Shown: in pieces, positions 19,118-26,505 of the stretch | Numbering within the stretch: the first letter of the stretch is position 1 | How the letters are laid out: each line of letters opens with the position of its first letter | Assembly (NCBI RefSeq): GCF_019802085.1 | Contig: NZ_JAHVHV010000001.1 | Location: 558,001-622,000, forward strand | Reading direction: 5' to 3' | DNA from: Ferrimonas balearica | GTDB taxonomy: Bacteria; Pseudomonadota; Gammaproteobacteria; Enterobacterales; Shewanellaceae | DNA: 64,000 nucleotides | Program-made: the position numbers and the translations under genes | Notes under the pieces: generated by a model | The model's input: the letters and a program-made list of their open reading frames with translations, nothing else | Told to the model about the DNA's origin: nothing | Databases searched by the model: none

Positions 19118-20860
19118 ATGAAATCCGATCTGACCATTTCCCAAGAAGCCCAGCTGCAGCCCATCGAGGCAGTGGCCGATCAGGCCGGGATCCTCAAGGA
19201 GGAGCTGATCCCCCAGGGCGAGGCCAAGGCCAAGGTGACCTTCTCCTTGCTCAAGCGCCTGAACGACGCCCCCCGCGGTAAGCTGGTGGTGGTGACCGCC
19301 ATCACCCCGACCCCCCTGGGCGAGGGCAAGACCGTGACCACCATTGGTCTGTCCCAGGGCCTCAAGGCCATCGGCCAGCAGGTGATGGCCTGCATCCGCC
19401 AGCCCTCCATGGGCCCGGTGTTCGGCGTCAAGGGTGGCGCCGCCGGTGGCGGTTACAGCCAGGTGGCGCCGATGGAGGAGCTCAACCTCCACCTGACCGG
19501 CGACATCCACGCGGTGTCCGCGGCCCACAACCTGGCCGCCGCCGCCATCGACGCCCGCCTGTTCCACGAGCAGCGCCACGGCGACCAGTTCGAGGCCAAG
19601 ACCGGTCTGCCCAGGATGAACATCGATCCCGAGCGGGTGGTGTGGCGCCGAGTGGTGGACATGAACGACCGCACCCTGCGCCGGGTGACCATCGGCATCA
19701 ACAACCCCGGCTCCACCGCCAACGGCATCGAGCGGGAGGGGGGCTTTGACATCACCGCCGCCTCCGAGCTGATGGCCATTCTGGCCCTGGCCACGGATCT
19801 TAAGGATCTGCGCCAGCGCATCGGCCAGGTGGTGTTGGCCTACAGCCAGGACGGCCAGCCGGTGACCGCCGAGGGGATCCAGGTGGCCGGTGCCATGGCC
19901 GCCATCCTGCGGGATGCCGCCCAGCCGACCCTGATGCAGAGCCTGGAAGGGGTGCCCACCCTGGTCCACGCCGGGCCTTTCGCCAACATCGCCCACGGCA
20001 ACTCCTCCATCATCGCCGACCGCATGGCCCTGCGCCTGGCGGACGTGGTGGTGACCGAAGGGGGCTTCGGCTCCGACATGGGGTTCGAGAAGGCGTGCAA
20101 CATCAAGGCCCGTGCCGCGGGCAAGGGACCGGATGCGGCGGTGGTGGTGGCCACCCTGCGCGGCCTCAAGGCCAACTCCGGCAAGTACGACCTGCGCCCG
20201 GGCCAGAAGCTGCCGGAGGCGATCTTCGCCCCGGACGCCGAGGCGCTGGCCGCCGGCTTTGCCAACCTCAAGTGGCACATCGAGAACGTCACGCGCTACG
20301 GCGTGCCGGCGGTGGTGGCCCTGAACCGCTTCCCCCAGGACACCGACGAGGAGCTGGCCTGGCTGAAAGCCGAGGTGGAGGCCCTGGGGGCCCGGGTGGC
20401 GATCTCCGAAGCCTTCGCCAAGGGCGGGGAAGGGGCCACCGAGCTGGCCCGCGAAGTGGTGGCCGCGCTGGCCACCGAGGCTGAGTTCCAGTACCTGTAC
20501 GACGCCGAACAGCCCATCGAGGCCAAGCTGCTGACCATGGCGGAAGCCGGTTACGGTGGCCAGGGCATCGAGCTGTCCGAGCAGGCCAAGACGGACATCG
20601 CCCAACTGGAGGCCCTGGGCTTCGGCAACCTGCCGGTGTGCATGGCCAAAAGCCCGCTCTCCATCAGCCACGATCCGGCACTGAAGGGCGCACCCAGCGA
20701 CTTCGTGGTACCGGTCCGCGGCCTGCGCCTGTGTGCCGGTGCCGGCTTCATCTACGTGCTGACCGGCAACGTGATGACCATGCCCGGCCTGCCGGAGCGC
20801 CCCGGCTACCTCAACATCGACATCGACGACGAGGGCAACATCACCGGCATCGACGAGTGA
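19118..20860 (+). CDS. fhs: Formate-tetrahydrofolate ligase
   Basis: This 580-residue FTHFS makes 10-formyltetrahydrofolate from formate, ATP and tetrahydrofolate in the cytoplasm. The ATP-binding loop [15 protein letters not shown] is at about residues 66-80, and other family blocks include [32 protein letters not shown] and the C-terminal [18 protein letters not shown]. Length is slightly above the usual 555-560 because of extensions near both ends. The upstream 155 bases carry a TACAAT -10-like hexamer at 19070-19075. It lies 4 kb before the formate dehydrogenase genes, so formate is fed into both C1 transfer and oxidation. Confidence 0.96.
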   Translation: MKSDLTISQEAQLQPIEAVADQAGILKEELIPQGEAKAKVTFSLLKRLNDAPRGKLVVVTAITPTPLGEGKTVTTIGLSQGLKAIGQQVMACIRQPSMGPVFGVKGGAAGGGYSQVAPMEELNLHLTGDIHAVSAAHNLAAAAIDARLFHEQRHGDQFEAKTGLPRMNIDPERVVWRRVVDMNDRTLRRVTIGINNPGSTANGIEREGGFDITAASELMAILALATDLKDLRQRIGQVVLAYSQDGQPVTAEGIQVAGAMAAILRDAAQPTLMQSLEGVPTLVHAGPFANIAHGNSSIIADRMALRLADVVVTEGGFGSDMGFEKACNIKARAAGKGPDAAVVVATLRGLKANSGKYDLRPGQKLPEAIFAPDAEALAAGFANLKWHIENVTRYGVPAVVALNRFPQDTDEELAWLKAEVEALGARVAISEAFAKGGEGATELAREVVAALATEAEFQYLYDAEQPIEAKLLTMAEAGYGGQGIELSEQAKTDIAQLEALGFGNLPVCMAKSPLSISHDPALKGAPSDFVVPVRGLRLCAGAGFIYVLTGNVMTMPGLPERPGYLNIDIDDEGNITGIDE

Positions 20861-20873
20861 TGTGACCCAGCAG

Positions 20874-20903
20874 AAAAAACGCGGCCCTCGGGCCGCGTTT
20901 TTT
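20874..20903. terminator. Bidirectional terminator between fhs and the choice-of-anchor-O-like gene
   Basis: ACGCGGCCC pairs with GGGCCGCGT with six A on the left and six T on the right; it serves both converging genes. Confidence 0.9.
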
Positions 20904-20909
20904 ATTGCC

Positions 20910-23129
20910 CTATGAACGGCGCCGCCACAGCAGCGGCAGCCACAACAGCCACCAGAGGCCTGCGCCACTGTCGGAGGTGGTGCTTGTGACCTCGGCCTCA
21001 TGGAAGGCCTGGAACTGGGCGTCGGTGCCGCCCTGGTCATCCCGCTGGTTCCACACCACAAAAACCTGGTCCAGCGCCGGAGTGGGGCGCAGTTGAGACT
21101 CAAAGTCTTCCGCGATGGGGCTGGTGAACACGAAGGCCGGCTCGAAGTGATCCCCGCCGTCCTGGGTGCGCATCAGGAACAGGTCCAGCTCCTGGCCGCC
21201 CCCAAGGTGTTCATAGGTGTTTTCCACCAAGCCCCCCGCCACCACGAAACCGCGCGGGTTGCTGCACTCGGAGGGATCCGTGGTGCTGGGATCTTCCGGA
21301 TCCCCGCTGGGGCAGGTGGCCGGGCCGTTACCGGGGGTTTTGACCAGCCTGGGTTCCCGCACTGTCAATTCGCTTGGTTGCAGCATTTCCGGGTGGGCGT
21401 CGACGTAGGCGTCGATCAGCGCGGCGGTCAGGTTGCGGGCCGGATCCCAGCTTTGCCCTCCATCGAAAGAGCGACGGATCCAGAACTGGTAGTGATCGTC
21501 CCGGGTGTAACGGGCCAGCACCTGGTCCGGGGTGTAGCTGTAGCCCAGCACCAGGGTGTCCCCCCGCAGGTAACCGCGGTGGGCCAGGGCGTCCTCAATG
21601 GGGTTGGCGTCGGAATGGGCCGACAGGTCGCCCCCGTCCGGGGTGTTGTGGCTCAGGTTGAGCGCCGGAGCATTGGCAAAGGCCCCTTGCTCGGCCGGGA
21701 GCTCGGCATCATTGTCGCCGCGGATCCGGCAACCGGTGATCGCCCCCTCCCCGGGGACGTTGAGCGGAGGGTGGAACTGCGACAGATCCAAAAAATCCCG
21801 GCTGGTGCGCAGCATGACGTCCGCCGGACCCCCTGCATCGTACAGCCCTTGGCGCCAGAAGATCGCCAGCTTAACGCCACTGGGCCCCGGGGTGCTCTGG
21901 GGCAGCATCCGCACGCGGCGGGCGTTTTGTGCAGGATCACTGAGGATGCAGCCGAGGCGGGCTACCGCAGTGGGGTTGGGGGGCAGGTCCGGTGCACAGG
22001 CGATGGGCGAGCCACCGACGTCACTGAGGCAGGCGTCGGGAGCGGTCGCGGGGCCGGCGGCAAAGGGAAAGGCGTGGTAACGGATCACCTTGCCCTCGTC
22101 CAAGCCCTCGGTGCCCTTGGTTTCCTCGTAGGCAAGCACCACGGTTTTGCCCACCAGGGCGATGTTGGGCCGACTGGCCGCCGCCTGTCCGGATTCCAGC
22201 GGCCGGGTGTCGTTCCGAGTATCCCAGCGGGTGAAGTTGTTGCTCACCCGGGTGGGGGGCGCAAAGGCGGTCCCTTTGGCAAAGGGGCTGTCCTTGAGTG
22301 TGCCCCCTTCGGGGATGGCGGTGCTCAGGTGGCTGTACCAGATGTCGGTGCCCAGCGCCGTGCGCGCACCGGAAGCGCCGTCTCCCGGGCCGTCGGCCTC
22401 GCCGAGGGCCAGACCGGCGGGGTCCTCCTGCCAGGTCAGGACCCAGGCGGTGCTGTTACCCCGGTGGCTGTCCTGCTTGGCGTCCCGCTCGCCGTCGGTC
22501 AGCCGCTGGGCCGGCTGCCAGTGGGCACCGCCATCGCTGCTGCGGACGGTGTAGAGGCAGCTGTATGGGACGACGCGCTGATCACGCTCCAGGTAGGTGA
22601 CACTGCCCTGGGCGCCGCCGGGGCAGTATTTGTCCACCCAGCTGATCACCACCAGGGTGCCGCTGTTGAATACGTTGGGCTTATCCGAGTCGCCGTAGAA
22701 GGGCAATGCGGGTCGATCCTCGCCCTGCCATTGCCCGGTGTGGGAGCTCATCGCGGCGGTGCGGGACAGGTTCTGAATCTCCGACCAGCTGCGCCCGTCA
22801 TCGTCGGAGTAACGGACATAGATGTCCCGGGCCGGCCGCGCTTTGTCGCCCTTGACGTCGTAGACCTGGTGGCCGTCGGGGTGATCGGCATCGGACCAGG
22901 CGTCGGCAAAGACGCTGATGAGGCGCCCATGGGTGGGGCCCCCGTTGCTGAGTCGCACCAGCTTGGCCTTGGCCGCCTGGTGCTGGGCCGCGAACTGCGC
23001 GCCGGTGCCGTCGGAGAGGGTCAGGGGGCCGGCGGTGGGCACCAGGTAGGGATCCGCGATGGCGGTGGTGGACAGCAGGAGCAGTGGGGGGAGAGAGAGC
23101 AACAGTCCGGTGTGACGTACTGATTTCAT
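20910..23129 (-). CDS. Large exported protein, choice-of-anchor-O-like, with GlyGly-CTERM-type tail
   Basis: This 739-residue secreted protein has a signal peptide (about residues 1-25). The body contains sialidase-like Asp-box segments such as SDDDGRSWSEI, SSDGGAHWQPA and SFDGGQSWDPA, which suggests a beta-propeller. The C-terminus GAGLWWLLWLPLLWRRRS is a Gly-containing hydrophobic helix followed by Arg residues, the architecture of GlyGly-CTERM/rhombosortase sorting tails. It is best matched by what is called the choice-of-anchor O family. A glycan-related surface role is plausible but no catalytic residues can be assigned. Upstream is a perfect FNR box, so anaerobic control is possible. 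Confidence 0.7.
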   Translation of the reverse strand: MKSVRHTGLLLSLPPLLLLSTTAIADPYLVPTAGPLTLSDGTGAQFAAQHQAAKAKLVRLSNGGPTHGRLISVFADAWSDADHPDGHQVYDVKGDKARPARDIYVRYSDDDGRSWSEIQNLSRTAAMSSHTGQWQGEDRPALPFYGDSDKPNVFNSGTLVVISWVDKYCPGGAQGSVTYLERDQRVVPYSCLYTVRSSDGGAHWQPAQRLTDGERDAKQDSHRGNSTAWVLTWQEDPAGLALGEADGPGDGASGARTALGTDIWYSHLSTAIPEGGTLKDSPFAKGTAFAPPTRVSNNFTRWDTRNDTRPLESGQAAASRPNIALVGKTVVLAYEETKGTEGLDEGKVIRYHAFPFAAGPATAPDACLSDVGGSPIACAPDLPPNPTAVARLGCILSDPAQNARRVRMLPQSTPGPSGVKLAIFWRQGLYDAGGPADVMLRTSRDFLDLSQFHPPLNVPGEGAITGCRIRGDNDAELPAEQGAFANAPALNLSHNTPDGGDLSAHSDANPIEDALAHRGYLRGDTLVLGYSYTPDQVLARYTRDDHYQFWIRRSFDGGQSWDPARNLTAALIDAYVDAHPEMLQPSELTVREPRLVKTPGNGPATCPSGDPEDPSTTDPSECSNPRGFVVAGGLVENTYEHLGGGQELDLFLMRTQDGGDHFEPAFVFTSPIAEDFESQLRPTPALDQVFVVWNQRDDQGGTDAQFQAFHEAEVTSTTSDSGAGLWWLLWLPLLWRRRS

Positions 23130-23163
23130 GGCAATTTCCTCTCAGAAGTGCGTACGCCTTCCA

Positions 23164-23211
23164 AGTACAGATCGCCTGAGCATCGTCGGCTTGATCAACA
23201 TCAAGCCGACG
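23164..23211 (-). promoter_or_regulatory. FNR box inside a 28-base palindrome, with a -10-like hexamer
   Basis: Bases 23184-23195 and 23200-23211 are a perfect 12-bp inverted repeat around a 4-base spacer. Its inner 14 bases (23191-23204, TTGATCAACATCAA) match the FNR consensus TTGATnnnnATCAA exactly. A TGTACT hexamer on the minus strand (23164-23169) is centred 31 bp away, compatible with class II activation of the gene starting at 23129. No T tract follows, so it does not look like a terminator. Confidence 0.6.
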
Positions 23212-23311
23212 TGAGTAATAGAATTATTCTTGAATTATTAGTGAGATATGAAAAGTCGTCGGACGGTGCGGGCCGATCCGGCCCGGTGGAAGGCCGGCGA
23301 ATGGACGCGGG

Positions 23312-23656
23312 CTAGCCCTCCTGGCAGTGGGTGGGGTGTTCGCTGGTGTCCACCAGATCCCCCTCCCGGTCCAGCAGGGCCACCTCCAGGGTCCAGTGCT
23401 CCGGCAGGAAGCGCATCAGCGCCAATGGGCTGCCATCCAGGCGCAGGATCTGCCACTGCATATAGCGGCTGTAGCGGATCTGCGGCATGGCGATGTTCTC
23501 CGGCCGCACCAGGGCGTAGCGGCTGACGTGCCGGTCACCGCGGTTGTCCACGGTCAAGTTGAAGTGATGGGGGCCGGCCTGGCAGATGTAGTGATCCCCC
23601 GGCGCAAAGGGGAGGCTGTCCATAGCAGGGATCAGCGCCAATACCATCCACACCAT
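23312..23656 (-). CDS. Conserved small protein of unknown function
   Basis: This 114-residue predicted protein has a short hydrophobic N-terminus (MVWMVLALIPAM) that may be a signal peptide or anchor. It is rich in His, Arg and aromatic residues and has cysteines in YICQAG and the terminal HCQEG. I recognise no family. It stands alone between the choice-of-anchor-O-like and GH16 genes in the same orientation. It is kept because codon use resembles its neighbours and no longer frame competes, but the call is tentative. Confidence 0.55.
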   Translation of the reverse strand: MVWMVLALIPAMDSLPFAPGDHYICQAGPHHFNLTVDNRGDRHVSRYALVRPENIAMPQIRYSRYMQWQILRLDGSPLALMRFLPEHWTLEVALLDREGDLVDTSEHPTHCQEG

Positions 23657-23757
23657 GGCGATTCCTGCAGCTGAGGGGCTCCTGCAAGCTTAGTCAGTGG
23701 ACCGGGGATTTACCCGGCCCAGAGGGCCAATCGAAACGGCCCTAACCCGGCGGACGC

Positions 23758-24585
23758 TTAAGGACCACCGCTGATGGCCGGGTCCTGGTAGACCCGCACG
23801 TAATCCACCCGCATCTGAGCCGGGAAGGGGGTGTCCGGGGCCGGTGCACCGGGCCAGGTGCCCCCCACCGCCAGGTTCAGCAGCAGGTGGAAGGGCTGGT
23901 CGAAGGGGGCGGGGTAGGGGGCGGCAGTGCTGTGCCACTGGGTCTGGGTCTGATAGAGCACATCGTCCACGTACCAGCGGATCTCGCCCTGGGTCCAATC
24001 CACCCGGTAGACCCGAAACCCGGTCACCACCGACTCGGCGGGGGTGTGGGGCGCCCCGCTGTAGCGGTTGTCCGGCCAGGGACCGCCGTAGTGCAGGGTG
24101 CCGTGCACCTCGTTGCCGCCGCGGCCCCCCAGGTTGACCGCCTCCATGATGTCAATTTCGCCACTGGCGGCCCAGCCTCCGTAGACCTCCTCCGAGGGCA
24201 GCATCCAGAACGCCGGCCACAGGCCCTGTCCCGCGGGCAATTGGATCCGCGCCTCGATGCGCCCGTAGCGAAAATCCCCGTTGTGCAGGGAGCGGATCCG
24301 GCCGGAGCTGTACTCCGCCTCGCCCGGGCCCCCACGGTGGGCGGTGATTGTCAGCAGGCCATCGGCCACGGTCAGGTTCTCCGCCTGGTAGAACTGGCGC
24401 TCCTGGTTGCCCCAGCCACAGAGGTTGAGGTCACAGCCATCCCCCAGCTGGGGGGTCCATTTGCTGGTGTCCAGGGCCGTGCCATCGAATTCGTCGGACC
24501 AAACCAGCTGGTACTGCGCCTGGGCGGCGGGGCAGGCCAGCAGCATCAGGGCCGTCAGCACGGCGCCTTTGAGCGGGGTGTTCAT
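23758..24585 (-). CDS. Glycoside hydrolase family 16 endo-beta-glucanase (laminarinase-like)
   Basis: This 275-residue secreted enzyme has a signal peptide ending after AAQA (about residue 23) and a GH16 jelly-roll domain. The catalytic motif EIDIME is present near residue 140 (ASGEIDIMEAVN), where the first Glu is the nucleophile and the last the acid/base. The Trp-rich substrate cleft is seen in WPAFWMLP. Homologues cut beta-1,3 or beta-1,3/1,4 glucans such as laminarin. Its promoter region contains a LacI-family-type operator. There is no binding module and no regulator gene nearby. Confidence 0.9.
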   Translation of the reverse strand: MNTPLKGAVLTALMLLACPAAQAQYQLVWSDEFDGTALDTSKWTPQLGDGCDLNLCGWGNQERQFYQAENLTVADGLLTITAHRGGPGEAEYSSGRIRSLHNGDFRYGRIEARIQLPAGQGLWPAFWMLPSEEVYGGWAASGEIDIMEAVNLGGRGGNEVHGTLHYGGPWPDNRYSGAPHTPAESVVTGFRVYRVDWTQGEIRWYVDDVLYQTQTQWHSTAAPYPAPFDQPFHLLLNLAVGGTWPGAPAPDTPFPAQMRVDYVRVYQDPAISGGP

Positions 24586-24653
24586 CCTCTGTGACTCCAA
24601 ATCATCGGGGCGTATCCGGTGCCCGGGTCATCGAGGCACCATCCCTAAAGCAC

Positions 24654-24667
24654 TGAAAGCGCTTACA
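24654..24667 (-). promoter_or_regulatory. LacI-family operator upstream of the GH16 gene
   Basis: TGAAAGCGCTTACA is a near-perfect palindrome with the central CG and flanking TG/CA typical of LacI/GalR-family operators. It is centred 75 bases upstream of the GH16 start codon, where a repressor could block the promoter. No LacI-type regulator gene is in the window. Confidence 0.6.
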
Positions 24668-24843
24668 TCAATACCTTGGCGCGTTTTCGACGGCGGTTCA
24701 ACCCCGCACACACTGTGGATAGGGGGCCGGTTTGGGTCGAAATTCCTTATCCGCAGCTGGTCAGGGTTGTGATAAAGCTTGGGTTTGTGCGCTAATTGAC
24801 CCAGGAAAGCCTAATAAAAACAAGAACCCAAAACGGGGGCACC

Positions 24844-26505
24844 ATGGCAAGAGGCAGCAAGGCGGGCAAGGGGCGACAGCCGTCCCCCGAGGCCCAGGCA
24901 CGAGTCGAACGGCTACTGGGCGGCGAGGCGCTTCGGCGCGACCGCCTGTTGGAGTACCTGCACGTCATCCAGGACAGCGAAGGCCACCTGAGCGCCGCCA
25001 ACCTGGTGGCTTTGGCTCAGATGATGAAGCTGACGCCGGTGGAGGTGTACGAGGTGGCCAGCTTCTACCACCACTTTGATGTGGTGCGGGAGGGGGAGCG
25101 CCCACCGCCGCCCCTCACGGTGCGGGTCTGCCAGTCCCTAAGCTGTGCCATGGCGGACGCCAAGGGGCTGACCGCTGCCCTGACCGAGGCCCTGGGCCCC
25201 GATGTGCGGGTGCAGGAGGTGCCCTGCGTGGGCCGCTGCGCCAAGGCGCCGGTGGCGGTGGTGGGGCAAAAGCCGGTGGAGCGGGCCACCCCGGCGCTGG
25301 TCAGTGCCCTGGTGATGGCCGGCGACACCGAGGACCCCCGTCCCGACGCCACCCTCTCCCTGGAGGGCTACCTGGCCCAGGGGGGCTACCGTCTGCTGGA
25401 GGCCTGCTACCAGGGGGAGCGCACCCCGGAGTCGGTGATCCAGACCCTGGAGCACTCCGGGCTTCGGGGGCTGGGGGGCGCGGGTTTCCCGGTGGGTCGC
25501 AAATGGCGCACCGTGGCTGAGCAGCCCGGTCCTCGGCTGATGGCGGTCAACGTCGATGAGGGGGAGCCGGGCACCTTCAAGGACCGGCATTATCTCGAGC
25601 GGGACCCCCACCGCTTTGTCGAGGGGATGCTGGTGGCCGCCTGGGCGGTGGGCATTGAGAGCATCTATCTCTACGTGCGCGACGAGTACCCCGCCTGCCG
25701 CCGTTTGCTGGAGGAGGCGGTCTCCCAGGCCGCCATCCGCTACCCCCAGGCGCCGCCCATGGAGCTGCGCCGGGGCGCCGGGGCCTACGTCTGTGGCGAG
25801 GAGTCGGCGATGATCGAGTCCATCGAGGGCAAGCGGGGCCTGCCGCGCCTGCGGCCCCCCTTCGTCGCCGAGGTGGGGCTATTTGGTCGCCCTACCTTGG
25901 AGCACAACCTGGAGTCCCTCTACTGGGTGCGGGACATGCTGGAGCGGGGCCCGGAGTGGTTTCTCTCCCACGGGCGCCACGGTCGCAAGGGGCTGCGCTC
26001 CTTCTCCGTCAGCGGTCGGGTCAAGCGCCCGGGGGTCTACCTGGCCCCGGCGGGGATCACCCTAAACGAGTTGGTGAGCGAGTACTGCGGCGGCATGGCA
26101 CAGGGTCACGAACTCTACGGCTACTTCCCCGGCGGCGCTTCCGGCGGCATTCTCAACGCCCATCAGGCGGACATCCCCCTGGATTTCGACACCCTGCAAC
26201 CCCACGGCTGCTTTATCGGCTCCGCCGCCATCGTGGTGTTCTCCCAGCAGGACCGCGCCCGGGATCTGGCCCAGAACGCCATCGCCTTCTTTGCCGAGGA
26301 GTCCTGCGGCCAGTGCACCCCCTGTCGGCTGGGCTGCCATCGACTCGACCGGATGATGGCCGAGCCAGTCTGGGACGCCGAGCCCATGGCGCAGCTCGCC
26401 CAGGTGATGCGGGACGCCTCCATCTGTGGCCTGGGCCAGGCCGCACCCAACCCGGCCCGCTCGGTGCTGGCCAACTTTCCCGATGAAGTGGGAGGGCAAC
26501 GCTGA
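24844..26505 (+). CDS. Fused NuoE/NuoF-type (FdsG-FdsB) subunit of NAD-linked formate dehydrogenase
   Basis: This 553-residue protein fuses two modules. Residues 1-160 are a NuoE/FdsG thioredoxin-like domain binding a 2Fe-2S cluster through CQSLSC (about 96-101) and CVGRC (about 127-131). Residues 170-553 are a NuoF/FdsB domain with the NADH/FMN-binding GLRGLGGAGFPVGRKW and NVDEGEPGTFKDR blocks and the 4Fe-4S motif CGQCTPC near residue 490. It passes electrons from the formate dehydrogenase catalytic subunit to NAD+. The ATG at 24844 is chosen because the upstream in-frame stretch is a poor match to the family. The stop overlaps the next start by one base. Confidence 0.9.
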   Translation: MARGSKAGKGRQPSPEAQARVERLLGGEALRRDRLLEYLHVIQDSEGHLSAANLVALAQMMKLTPVEVYEVASFYHHFDVVREGERPPPPLTVRVCQSLSCAMADAKGLTAALTEALGPDVRVQEVPCVGRCAKAPVAVVGQKPVERATPALVSALVMAGDTEDPRPDATLSLEGYLAQGGYRLLEACYQGERTPESVIQTLEHSGLRGLGGAGFPVGRKWRTVAEQPGPRLMAVNVDEGEPGTFKDRHYLERDPHRFVEGMLVAAWAVGIESIYLYVRDEYPACRRLLEEAVSQAAIRYPQAPPMELRRGAGAYVCGEESAMIESIEGKRGLPRLRPPFVAEVGLFGRPTLEHNLESLYWVRDMLERGPEWFLSHGRHGRKGLRSFSVSGRVKRPGVYLAPAGITLNELVSEYCGGMAQGHELYGYFPGGASGGILNAHQADIPLDFDTLQPHGCFIGSAAIVVFSQQDRARDLAQNAIAFFAEESCGQCTPCRLGCHRLDRMMAEPVWDAEPMAQLAQVMRDASICGLGQAAPNPARSVLANFPDEVGGQR

